Assembly (NCBI GenBank): GCA_028290705.1
Contig: JAQGJH010000046.1
Span: 1-64,000 of the forward strand
Direction of reading: 5' to 3'
DNA: 64,000 nt
DNA from: Hyphomicrobiales bacterium
Lineage (GTDB): Bacteria > Pseudomonadota > Alphaproteobacteria > Rhizobiales > Beijerinckiaceae
Shown: positions 48,361 to 56,460 of the stretch, piece by piece
Layout of the letters: each line of letters starts with the position of its first letter
Numbering within the stretch: position 1 is the first letter of the stretch
Position numbers and translations under genes: made by a program
Notes under the pieces: generated by a model
Seen by the model: the letters and a program-made list of their open reading frames with translations, nothing else
Told to the model about the DNA's origin: nothing
Database searches by the model: none

Positions 48361-48918
48361 TCATGCCCACGAGATGACTTTGCATCGCGGGGCAAGCACG
48401 GACGAGTTGGCTGGAACGTCGGTTGACACGACGGCATTCGGACCGATCCGGACATCGTCCCCGATGGTCACCTTTCCGACGATCATCGAGCCGGCGCCGA
48501 ACTGCACGCGGTTGCCGATCACCGGCGCGTTCTCGCGCGTCACTCCCTCCTCGTCGCTCGCGGCTCCGATGGTGACGCCCTGACGGATGATGCAATCGTC
48601 GCCGATCGTGCAGAACTCGTGGATCACGATGCCGTTCTGATGCGCGATGATGACGCGACGGCCGATGCGCGAAGTCCGATACAGCTCGATGCCGTAAAGG
48701 TTGCGGACCAGCACGCTGCCGATCTTCGAAAGGAAGAACGGGACGAAGCGCGACCTGCGGTTTTGTTCAGCCCAGTTTCCCAGACGGTAAATCGCCATCG
48801 CCTGCGCACCCGGCCGCAGGATGGAACCGTTGATGCGGAGATCCTCCTTGAGGACCCGCCAAATGGACTCATGCGCGTAGCCGGGGCATGGCCCCTGCTC
48901 GACAGACTGCTTCTCCAT
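48361..48918 (-). CDS. Left-handed beta-helix acyltransferase, CysE-like
   Basis: 185 residues from the ATG at 48918. The C-terminal two-thirds are hexapeptide repeats (IHEFCTIGDDCIIRQGVTIG, VIGNRVQFGAGSMIVGKVTI), with an N-terminal helical part (YAHESIWRVLKEDLRINGSI) as in serine acetyltransferases. The CysE catalytic DH pair is not visible (AHQNGIVIHEF instead), so the acceptor is probably not serine. First gene of the ACP operon. Confidence 0.75.
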   Translation of the reverse strand: MEKQSVEQGPCPGYAHESIWRVLKEDLRINGSILRPGAQAMAIYRLGNWAEQNRRSRFVPFFLSKIGSVLVRNLYGIELYRTSRIGRRVIIAHQNGIVIHEFCTIGDDCIIRQGVTIGAASDEEGVTRENAPVIGNRVQFGAGSMIVGKVTIGDDVRIGPNAVVSTDVPANSSVLAPRCKVISWA

Positions 48919-49259
48919 GATGAAACACTTGAGGAACTGTCTACGTGATCCGGCTAAGTGCCGCCTCAGTAAGATCGGTAGTCTGGCGGATGGGCGGCCA
49001 GAAGAGCCACCTGGGATTGCACCAGGTCCTTTGACTGATCTCTTTTTATCACTTGGGCCTCGCGCTGCAACCACTCAAGTGAGACCCGCACGATTACGCT
49101 TAACGCAGAAGGCCTTGCGAAACATCTCGACGGCCGAACAGACGGCTAAAAGGCCAAGTCCAAGCTCAAATAGGGGCGAGCAGCCCGCAGGGTGCTGACC
49201 TTCGATCGCTCATGTTGGGCTGGGAGATGGCCGCGCGGGCGAGGCGGCGCGGCCCCCGT
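48919..49259. other. Promoter region of the ACP operon
   Basis: About 340 bp without gene, AT-richer in the middle. On the minus strand TTGCAG and TAAAAA are spaced 16 bp (near 49033-49060) and could be a promoter. CACTTGAG near 48925 and CTCAAGTG near 49074 are inverted copies; an operator role is possible but weakly supported. The right end borders the stop of the racemase-like gene. Confidence 0.35.
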
Positions 49260-50009
49260 TCAGGTCGCGGGTCGCGGCGGCATGCTTTCGAGTAGCCGCC
49301 CCAACCCGTCGCGGGGCATGACATGCCCGATCCGGTGCATCAGCTCCCAGTATCGCGCCGCCACGGGATGAACGACCACGATGCCGAACGCTTCCTCGAG
49401 CCGCGGGATGAGGCTCGACAGTCGCCACTTGCTGCTGCCCTGCAGGCACAATCCATCGGCTCCGCCATGACGGCGCAAAACCGCGCTCAGCATGTCGAAC
49501 GCTTCATCGTCGCTGATGTCGCCGGATGCGCCCCACTCCACCGGCGCTTTTTCCACCGCGATCACATCGAAGCCCGCATCTCTGAAATACGCCTCGGCCA
49601 CCGGCCCCGTGGTGGGGTCGTAACCGACGTCGACGAGCCTGCGCACGCCAAGCGCTCTCAAAGCATCGACCTGGCAGGTCGCCGACGTGAAAATCGGCAC
49701 GCCGTAGCGCTGAGACCATGTGTCGAGCGTGCTCCGCTCCTGTTCGTAGCCCAGGATGAGAAACGGCGGCGTGCCCTCAAGGTGAACGAGTTGCGCGCCC
49801 TCTTTGGCGAGTTCAGCCGTCATGCGCTCGTAGAACGGCAGCGCCGTCTCGAACTCTTCCATCGTGCCGTTCACGACGGGCGAATAGCGCACGATGGTGC
49901 GCACGTCCGGCGGCAACATGCCGACCAGCAATGCATGCGAGGCGGCGCCGCGCTTGGTGGGCTTCGCGATTCCGATCAGGCGTATGGCCTCAGGTCCCGC
50001 TTCCGCCAT
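49260..50009 (-). CDS. Aspartate/glutamate racemase-superfamily enzyme
   Basis: 249 residues from the ATG at 50009 (GGGAGAGCAG upstream). Two cysteines in the right places (TSATCQVDALRALG and DGLCLQGSSKW) fit the racemase/decarboxylase superfamily that includes maleate isomerase and arylmalonate decarboxylase; VHLEGTPPFLILGYEQE is typical of the maleate-isomerase-like group. Substrate probably a small dicarboxylate. Divergent from the TctC gene at 50146. Confidence 0.72.
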   Translation of the reverse strand: MAEAGPEAIRLIGIAKPTKRGAASHALLVGMLPPDVRTIVRYSPVVNGTMEEFETALPFYERMTAELAKEGAQLVHLEGTPPFLILGYEQERSTLDTWSQRYGVPIFTSATCQVDALRALGVRRLVDVGYDPTTGPVAEAYFRDAGFDVIAVEKAPVEWGASGDISDDEAFDMLSAVLRRHGGADGLCLQGSSKWRLSSLIPRLEEAFGIVVVHPVAARYWELMHRIGHVMPRDGLGRLLESMPPRPAT

Positions 50010-50145
50010 TCTGCTCTCCCTCGTTCGCCCGGCATTTGCCAATCGGGGCGTTGTCGCTAACCTACATGCACCGGGGCGCGACCGACAGTGCGACGCCTCA
50101 CCAAGGCCGGGAACCAACCCGGTGAAGTTCAGGGGAGACGTCCGC

Positions 50146-51162
50146 ATGGGGATCTTCGACATCTCGCGCATAGCCGTTTGCATTCTGGCTGTCGGCACGG
50201 CCGGCCAAGCCGTCGCGCAATCGATGGAAGAACGCTTCGCCGGCAAGCAGATCAAGCTTCTGATCGGCTCGAGCGCCGGCGGCGGCTACGATCTCTTCGC
50301 CCGCACCATCGCGCCCCATTGGTCGAGGCACATGCCGGGCCAGCCGACCTTCGTGCCGCAGAACATGCCTGGCCCGATGAGCCTGTCGGTCGCCAACAAC
50401 ATCTTCACTCTCGCGCCCAGGGACGGAACGGTCATCGGCGCCGTCAATCCGCAGATCGCCTCCGAGGCCATCCTCAATCCGGATCGCGCACGTTTCGACT
50501 CGCGCAAGTTCGCGTGGATCGGCAGCGCCCTGCGCGAAACGCAGGTCATGCTGGCGCGCGCCGATGCGCCCGTCACGAAATTCCAGCAGGGATTTGAAAA
50601 GGAGATGATCCTCGGCGGATCGGGCGGCGCGACCGACACGTTCCCGAAAATGACGAATGCGATCCTGGGAACGAAATTCAAGATCGTCATGGGATATCCC
50701 GGCACGCGCGAGGTGAACATCGCCATGGAACGCGGCGAGCTGCAGGGCATCGGCGGCATCACCTGGGCGAGCGTTCGTGGCACCATGGCGCAGCAATTGC
50801 GCGACAAGACGGTCGTCATCGTCGGCCAGTACGGGAGCGAGAAGCACCCGGAATTGCCCGACGTGCCGCACGTCCCCTCTTTCGCGAAAAGCCCCGAACA
50901 GAAAGCCGCGCTGCGGCTGCTCTTCGCCACGCAGGAATTCGGACGTCCCTTCATTGCCGCGCCCGGCACGCCGCCCGACATCGTCGCGGCGTTGCAGACG
51001 AGCTTCATGAAGACCATGGAGGACCCGGCGTTTCTCGCCGAAGCGAAAAAGCGCGGGCTGGACATTGATCCGCTGTCTGGCCCGGAGATCCAGGCTCTGG
51101 TCGATCAGCTCTACCAGACACCGCCCGAGACGGTTGAGCGCGTTCGCGCAGTCTTCAAGTAG
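50146..51162 (+). CDS. TctC/Bug-family periplasmic receptor
   Basis: 338 residues from the ATG at 50146 (AGGGGAG upstream). Signal peptide ending AVAQ, then KQIKLLIGSSAGGGYDLFAR, the Bug-family signature for dicarboxylate-type ligand binding. GGSGGATDTFPKM and VMGYPGTREVNIAMERGE are in register with the family. Such receptors feed tripartite tricarboxylate transporters (TctAB), but no tctA or tctB is next to it. Its stop overlaps a convergent small gene. Confidence 0.85.
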   Translation: MGIFDISRIAVCILAVGTAGQAVAQSMEERFAGKQIKLLIGSSAGGGYDLFARTIAPHWSRHMPGQPTFVPQNMPGPMSLSVANNIFTLAPRDGTVIGAVNPQIASEAILNPDRARFDSRKFAWIGSALRETQVMLARADAPVTKFQQGFEKEMILGGSGGATDTFPKMTNAILGTKFKIVMGYPGTREVNIAMERGELQGIGGITWASVRGTMAQQLRDKTVVIVGQYGSEKHPELPDVPHVPSFAKSPEQKAALRLLFATQEFGRPFIAAPGTPPDIVAALQTSFMKTMEDPAFLAEAKKRGLDIDPLSGPEIQALVDQLYQTPPETVERVRAVFK

Positions 51163-51403
51163 CGCTCTCGTCCTGAGGCTCTTCGCGGGCGGTCGTCGCC
51201 CCGAGGGTCTTGGCGCTGTCGGCCTCCGAATCCTGCACCTTGACGGTCACGACCGGGAATTTGTCGAGGATGCGCTTGGCTTCGGCTTCCGCAGGTTCGC
51301 GCGTGTCGAAGCTGCTTTTCGGCTGCCCGTCGACCGAGACGACGTAACGCGCCATCTGCGCACGCTTGGCGAGCTGGCGGGCGGGCTGCTGATCATTGGA
51401 CAT
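51155..51403 (-). CDS. Hypothetical small protein
   Basis: 82 residues, ATG with GGAG upstream. Central part ARYVVSVDGQPKSSFDTREPAEA followed by EAKRILDKFPVVTVKVQD looks like one small alpha/beta domain. No family recognised. Ends inside the convergent TctC gene by 8 bp. Confidence 0.55.
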   Translation of the reverse strand: MSNDQQPARQLAKRAQMARYVVSVDGQPKSSFDTREPAEAEAKRILDKFPVVTVKVQDSEADSAKTLGATTAREEPQDESAT

Positions 51404-51611
51404 GGGATTTCTCCAGTCCCGCGACGATTTGGATCGCCCGGGATGATGCGGCATCTGAGCCGTGGTCGAAGCGAAGACACGACCGCCACCCCGGCGATCA
51501 TCGCCATGCGGGCTCGGCTGCGCCCCGTGGGCGGGATGACAGATTACGCCGTCTCACTCCCGGAGGCCACGTGAATCGGCAAGGCCCCTGCCCTTTTCCA
51601 GCTCCAACGAA

Positions 51612-51638
51612 AGGGGCGGCGCTCACCCGCGCCGCCCC
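51612..51638 (-). terminator. Terminator of the second TctC gene
   Basis: A perfect 10-bp stem of GGGGCGGCGC (51613-51622 with 51629-51638, 6-nt loop), followed on the minus strand by TTTCGTT. It lies 24 bp past the TctC stop. Confidence 0.8.
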
Positions 51639-51661
51639 TCTTGGCAGGAATATCCCGCACG

Positions 51662-52693
51662 TCAGCCCTTGAAAGCCACCGCGGCCTTCTTGACGACGTC
51701 GGGCGGCGTTTTCACGATGTCGTCGGCATAGCCCTGGACGACCTTTCCGCTTGCCGGGTCAAGCTCCAGTCCCCGCTTGGCCGCGAGTTCCTGCATGGCC
51801 GGGTCGGCGACCATCTTGTCGAAGACGGAGCGAAGATAGTCGACCATCTCGGGCGGCAGGCCCGGAGGAGCGATCAGGGCGCGGCCGATCATTGCGCCCG
51901 CCGAGGCGAACTCGATCACCTTCTTGGCGTCCGGATCGTCGACCAGTTCCTGCATCAGCGGCACGTTCTGCAGCTCACGATTGCGCTTGAGCCCCGTCTG
52001 GATCACCGCGACGAGATCGCCGTTGTCCAGTTCCTTCTTGTGCGTCACGCGCCAGCTGTTCCAGGCGGACGACACGAGGTCGATTTCGCCGCGTTCCAGC
52101 GCCAGTGAATATTCAGCCGCACCGGGATAGCCGCAGATCATCTTGAACTTGTAGTCGCCCAGCACCTTCAGCAGCGCGGGATATTGGTAGCTCTGCGCCG
52201 CCGTTCCCGTGCAGCCGACGATCGTCTCCTGCCGCTTCATGTCTTCGACGGTCTTGGACGGCGAGTTCTTGCGACGCACGAATGCCGTGTTGACGGATGA
52301 GAAAGAGCCGATGTAGCGCATCTCCTCCACTTTCCACTTGCCGACCTCCGGCTCGAGCAACTGCGTGTTCGCAATGGTCTCGGGCAAGAGGCCCAGCGCC
52401 GTGCCGTCCTTGGGCGATTGCGCATAGAAGAAGCTGGTGGCGATCAAGCCGCCGCCGCCAGGCTTGTTTTCGACGATCACAGCCTTCACGCCAGGAAGGT
52501 GCACCTTCAGCATGTCGGCAGCCAGTCGCGCATAAAAGTCATACGATCCGCCCGGCGAATGGCCGACCATGATCTTGACGGTCTTGTCCTTGAAAAAAGC
52601 CTCGGGTGATTGCGCCGAAGCGGGCGCGACAGCGAGGATCGATGCAGCCGAGAGCAGAGCCCCCAGGCCGAGTGCCCGGTTGAACGTGATCAT
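51662..52693 (-). CDS. TctC/Bug-family periplasmic receptor
   Basis: 343 residues from the ATG at 52693 (GGAGG seven bases upstream). Signal peptide ends ASAQ; the family signature is KTVKIMVGHSPGGSYDFYAR, with GGGGLIATSFFYAQSP. Third gene of a likely operon after the amidohydrolase and the dihydroxyphthalate-decarboxylase-like gene; the ligand is probably an aromatic or dicarboxylic acid. No TctAB membrane genes nearby. Confidence 0.85.
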   Translation of the reverse strand: MITFNRALGLGALLSAASILAVAPASAQSPEAFFKDKTVKIMVGHSPGGSYDFYARLAADMLKVHLPGVKAVIVENKPGGGGLIATSFFYAQSPKDGTALGLLPETIANTQLLEPEVGKWKVEEMRYIGSFSSVNTAFVRRKNSPSKTVEDMKRQETIVGCTGTAAQSYQYPALLKVLGDYKFKMICGYPGAAEYSLALERGEIDLVSSAWNSWRVTHKKELDNGDLVAVIQTGLKRNRELQNVPLMQELVDDPDAKKVIEFASAGAMIGRALIAPPGLPPEMVDYLRSVFDKMVADPAMQELAAKRGLELDPASGKVVQGYADDIVKTPPDVVKKAAVAFKG

Positions 52694-52733
52694 GTTTCCT
52701 CCAAATGTGGGATCCCGGTTGGTCCGGGCGTAT

Positions 52734-53633
52734 TCAGGTCTTGGCGCCGAGAATGGCGCGGGCTTCGGCGAACAGTTCGTCCACCGAGAAACGCTCGGGA
52801 ATGATCTGCTGCTCGTAGGCAAGCTGGATCACCAGTTCGAGAGACGGCGTGATGGCCTCGAAACCGATGGGCCGCATGTCGATCGCCCCCGCGGCCGTCG
52901 GCGCCATGTCTTTCGAGCGCCGGAACGCGTCGTACACCTCGCGCACCAGGTCGGGACGCTCCCGCGCGAGATCCTGCTTCACCACCAGCATGTGATTGAC
53001 GGGCAGCAGGCCCGTGCGCTCGTGCCACGCGCGACCCGCCTTGGCGGCGTTTGGAATGACCGCCTTGATCTTCGGATCGTCAGGAAGATCGTTGCCGAGA
53101 ATGCCTGCGTCGATCTCGCCCGACATCAGCATGGGCAGAAGCTTCGTGCCCTTCGGCGCACGCGAGACAAAGGCCGGCTCTTTATATTCGGCAAGATGCG
53201 CGTCCTCGAAGATCACCCACTTGACGCTCTCGAGATCGAGATGGTGTTCCTGCGAGAGAATGTTCCGCACCCAGGCGCCCGTCGTCTGGGTATAGGCCCG
53301 CACCCCGACCTTCTTGCCCGGCAGCATGTCGGGCGTCAGCACGTCGTGAAAGTCCGTGTTGTAGACGATGCAGCCGTGCTGGAACCGCGACGCCAGCACC
53401 ACGGGCAGCAGCACGATCGGCTTCTTGTAGGCATAGGCCTGCAGATAGGTGAAGACCGCCATTTCGCTGACGTCGAAACGCTGCTCACGCGCCATCGGCT
53501 TGAAGGCGTCGTGTATGGGCTCGATCTCGTGAAATTCGAAGTTGAAGGTCGGAGACGTCACCTTGCCGGAGAGCAAACCCTCGGTGGTCGGATATCTCTT
53601 CAGCGCGGTGCTGAGCGTCGGAATCGATGTCAT
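52734..53633 (-). CDS. 4,5-dihydroxyphthalate decarboxylase-like protein
   Basis: 299 residues if started at the ATG at 53633, which has a GAGG upstream; a GTG at 53648 overlapping the previous stop is the alternative. Family shared by phthalate-pathway decarboxylases (Pht5/OphC type) and NMT1-like binding proteins: LPGKKVGVRAYTQTTGAWVR, GEIDAGILGNDLP, LLPVNHMLVVKQDL. No signal peptide, so cytosolic enzyme is more likely. Between the amidohydrolase and TctC genes on the same strand. Confidence 0.75.
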   Translation of the reverse strand: MTSIPTLSTALKRYPTTEGLLSGKVTSPTFNFEFHEIEPIHDAFKPMAREQRFDVSEMAVFTYLQAYAYKKPIVLLPVVLASRFQHGCIVYNTDFHDVLTPDMLPGKKVGVRAYTQTTGAWVRNILSQEHHLDLESVKWVIFEDAHLAEYKEPAFVSRAPKGTKLLPMLMSGEIDAGILGNDLPDDPKIKAVIPNAAKAGRAWHERTGLLPVNHMLVVKQDLARERPDLVREVYDAFRRSKDMAPTAAGAIDMRPIGFEAITPSLELVIQLAYEQQIIPERFSVDELFAEARAILGAKT

Positions 53634-53644
53634 GTGCGCCTCGT

Positions 53645-54520
53645 TCACTTCAGGCTTGGGTACAGACGCTCGGCCGTGCCGGACAGGATGTTCGCCTTGT
53701 CCTTCGTGCCGAGCGACGCGATGACGTGCAGCGTCTCCCGGACGATGTTGGGCAGCGTGTCGTCATGCGCCGGGAAGTTCGAGCCCCACAGAATGCGCTC
53801 GGACCCGAACGTCTCCATCAGCTTCGCCATGAAGGCCTCGGGCGTCGACTTGCCAGCCTGGCAATGCTCCACCGTGCGGCTCGTGAGCTTGAGATAGATG
53901 CTTTTGTAACGCGCGATGTCCCAGAGGCTCTGAGCCGCCGCATAGGGAGGTCCGTCGTTGATCACGGGCCGCGCCAGATGATCGAGCAGGAAATCGGTTT
54001 CGGGAAAGCGCTCGACGATCTTGACGAGCAGAGGAATGCCCTGCGCGGTCATTTGCACGGAAATCGGCAGTTTCAGCTTGCCGGCTTTTTCCCAGACCGG
54101 AAAGGCGCGCTCGTCGTCGAGCCATGTCTGCTGCCCCGGCATCGTGCTCCCGGTGGTGAAGACACGCATGCCGGTCATGCCTTGCTGTGTCCACCGATCC
54201 ACCTGCGCCAGCGCGTCTTCCACGAGGGGGTCGATCGAGAACACGCCGGTGAAGCGCTCCGGAAACCGCCGGATGGAATCCGCCAGATAGGAGGAATCAT
54301 GCCCGTAGGCCGTCGAGGCCTGGACGACTGCGGCCTTGGCGACGCCAGCGGCATCCATGGCGGCCAACAATTGTTCGGGGGTGGTGGGCCGCTCCGAAGA
54401 CCAGTCGGATTGTTTGCCGCCCAGGGGCGCCAGCGGATAGGTCGCGCGATCGGGGGACACGACGTGACAATGCACGTCGATGATCTTCATGTCGGCGGAT
54501 TGAACTTCGGGTTGAGCCAT
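53645..54520 (-). CDS. Amidohydrolase, 2-pyrone-4,6-dicarboxylate hydrolase-like
   Basis: 291 residues from the ATG at 54520. The HxH motif is intact (IDVHCHVV, H17 and H19), followed by QASTAYGHDSSYLAD, FLLDHLARP and GSNFPAHDD with the catalytic Asp. This is the LigI/PDC-hydrolase-like group, which opens lactones derived from aromatic ring cleavage. Probably first gene of the operon and controlled by the divergent LysR protein. Confidence 0.8.
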   Translation of the reverse strand: MAQPEVQSADMKIIDVHCHVVSPDRATYPLAPLGGKQSDWSSERPTTPEQLLAAMDAAGVAKAAVVQASTAYGHDSSYLADSIRRFPERFTGVFSIDPLVEDALAQVDRWTQQGMTGMRVFTTGSTMPGQQTWLDDERAFPVWEKAGKLKLPISVQMTAQGIPLLVKIVERFPETDFLLDHLARPVINDGPPYAAAQSLWDIARYKSIYLKLTSRTVEHCQAGKSTPEAFMAKLMETFGSERILWGSNFPAHDDTLPNIVRETLHVIASLGTKDKANILSGTAERLYPSLK

Positions 54521-54675
54521 GCCTGCAACTTTCCTCGGGCCGGCGGCAGGCGGCGCGACAGAGCGCACAAGCCTTCCGGCGGTCGACGTTTCTCTCCTGC
54601 CGGGCGCTGCTCGGCGGCGCGCCTCGGAACCAGGGCGATCAAACCATCGCTCGCTCGGCTCGGCCCTATTCAAAG

Positions 54676-54689
54676 CTCGCCCGGCGAGA
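54676..54689. promoter_or_regulatory. Candidate LysR box
   Basis: A dyad CTCGCC-C-GGCGAG that also fits T-N11-A (T at 54677, A at 54689), 44 bp before the LysR start and between the two divergent genes. The position and form are those of LysR-type recognition sites. Confidence 0.45.
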
Positions 54690-54732
54690 TAGATTTTTCC
54701 TAAGTCCAACTGGCAGATGGAGCCGGCCACTC

Positions 54733-55983
54733 ATGCAGGAGCTCGATCGCGTCCCGAGTTTTCGCCGCCTCCGCGCCTTCGAGGCGACGGCTCGCACCGG
54801 CTCGGTTTCGGCAGCCGCTCTCGAATTGCGCCTGAGCCAGCCGGCCGTCACGCAGTCGATCAATCTGCTCGAGGCCCAGCTCGGCGCGCGCCTGTTCGAT
54901 CGCTCGCAGGACGGCAGCTTCCTCACCGAAGCGGGCACGATTTTCCGCCGCCGGACCGCGCGCTTTTTCGAGCAGACCGGCGCGGCGGTGAAAGCCGCCA
55001 TCCACCCAAACCTCGCGGCGGAGTCGGAGCTCGTCGCCCGAAAGATCGGCGATGCAGAGGCCCGCGCAGTCATGGCCGTGTGGCAGGAAGGGTCCTTCCG
55101 GGCAGCGGCGCGCAGGCTCGCGGTCTCCGAACCGAGCCTGCAAAGGCCCGCGCGCCAGCTCGAAAGTCTTCTCGGCAGCGTGCTCTATCGCCGCTCGTCG
55201 ACCGGCCTCTCGGTCAATGAACGCGGCGCCGATCTGGCGAGGCGCATGGCGCTCGCCATCGGCGAGATCCGGTCGGGTCGCGAAGAAATCGGCGCGGCGG
55301 AAAGCCTGCGGGCGAGCCTGAGGATCGGCGTTCTCGCGCTGTCTCCCCGCACCCTCCTGGCCGAGGCGACCGGCGCGCTGATGCAGGCTTTTCCGTTGCA
55401 CCGGATCGAAGTGATCGAGGGGCCCTACTCGGATTTGGCGACGGCTCTGCACGACGGCGCGATCGACCTGATGTATGGCGCGCTGCGCACGCCCCCGCCC
55501 TTCGCCGATCTCATGGAAGAGGAACTGTTCGAAGACCCCTATTCCATCGTCTGTCGGCGAGATCACCCGCTGACCCAGTTGACGCATATCCGCACGAAAG
55601 ATCTGGCCAGGCACGCGTGGGTCTTCCCGAACGAAGGATTGCCCCGGCGCGCGGTGCTGAACGACTTCATCGCGGCGAGAAAGCTCCAGGCTCCGGTCCA
55701 GATCGAGACGAGCTGCCTCGCCACCATCGTGGCGCTGCTGACGACCAGCGATCGCATTTCCCTGCTGTCGCGCTGGCACATTGCTCTCGATGGTCACGCG
55801 GACCTCGCCCGTGTCGAAGGCGTGAGGATTGATCATCCGCGCCGCTGCGTCGGTTTGACCACTCGCACGGACTGGCTCCCCACCCCGGTGCAGGATGCGT
55901 TTCTGTCGGCGATGAGGAAAGCTGCGGGGCGCGTCAAACGCGCGGAAGACTCCGCCGCACGCAGCCGGGTCACGGCGTCCTGA
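54733..55983 (+). CDS. LysR-type regulator with two tandem HTH domains
   Basis: 416 residues, about 110 longer than usual. A first LysR-type winged helix covers about 8-70 (LRAFEATARTGSVSAAALEL, SQPAVTQSINLLEAQLGARL), and a second, divergent one about 108-170 (VMAVWQEGSFRAAARRLAVS, EPSLQRPARQLESLLG). The C-terminal half is the effector-binding domain (SLRASLRIGVLALSPRTLLA). Divergent from the amidohydrolase gene and separated by a LysR-box-like dyad, so probably the activator of the 51.6-54.5 kb operon. Confidence 0.8.
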   Translation: MQELDRVPSFRRLRAFEATARTGSVSAAALELRLSQPAVTQSINLLEAQLGARLFDRSQDGSFLTEAGTIFRRRTARFFEQTGAAVKAAIHPNLAAESELVARKIGDAEARAVMAVWQEGSFRAAARRLAVSEPSLQRPARQLESLLGSVLYRRSSTGLSVNERGADLARRMALAIGEIRSGREEIGAAESLRASLRIGVLALSPRTLLAEATGALMQAFPLHRIEVIEGPYSDLATALHDGAIDLMYGALRTPPPFADLMEEELFEDPYSIVCRRDHPLTQLTHIRTKDLARHAWVFPNEGLPRRAVLNDFIAARKLQAPVQIETSCLATIVALLTTSDRISLLSRWHIALDGHADLARVEGVRIDHPRRCVGLTTRTDWLPTPVQDAFLSAMRKAAGRVKRAEDSAARSRVTAS

Positions 55984-55985
55984 TG

Positions 55986-56297
55986 TCAGGGAGGACTCGG
56001 ATCGCCACCTTTGCGCTCGCAGACATAGCCGATGAAGCACTGGCTCGAATCCGACGTCGCCAGCCAATGCGGGCGCGCTTCCTCGTCTCGCTGGCAATAC
56101 GCCTGGCTTGAGACATAACGGTCGTAGATCGAAGGACCGGTCGCCAGGATGACGGCGCCGCCCCGGCGCACCGTTTCCGCCGCCGTGCCGCAGCTCATCC
56201 GCAACGTGTCGGGCCGGCTCTGCGCAAGCGCGGGTCCGGAGAGAACCGGCGCGGTCCCCAGAACCGCGACGATGGTCGCAACACCGAGTTTCAACAT
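55986..56297 (-). CDS. Secreted small protein of unknown function
   Basis: 103 residues. Signal peptide ends ALAQ. The mature part has four cysteines (RMSCGTAAE, AYCQRDEE, SQCFIGYVC), likely two disulfides, and AETVRRGGAVILATGPSIYDRYV. No family name recalled. Convergent with the LysR gene, 2 bp apart. Confidence 0.6.
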   Translation of the reverse strand: MLKLGVATIVAVLGTAPVLSGPALAQSRPDTLRMSCGTAAETVRRGGAVILATGPSIYDRYVSSQAYCQRDEEARPHWLATSDSSQCFIGYVCERKGGDPSPP

Positions 56298-56460
56298 CGA
56301 GCGCCTCCCTGGACCCTCAGGCGCAACAGCTGCGCGAGACGCCCCAGATTAGCCTCAAAACAGGGGAGATGAATACAATTGCAGTTGAACGGGAACCGTC
56401 GGACCCGCCGCAACTTTCCTGCAGGCCGAGAGGCGCGTCGCAAAGGTGGCCAGAACGATC

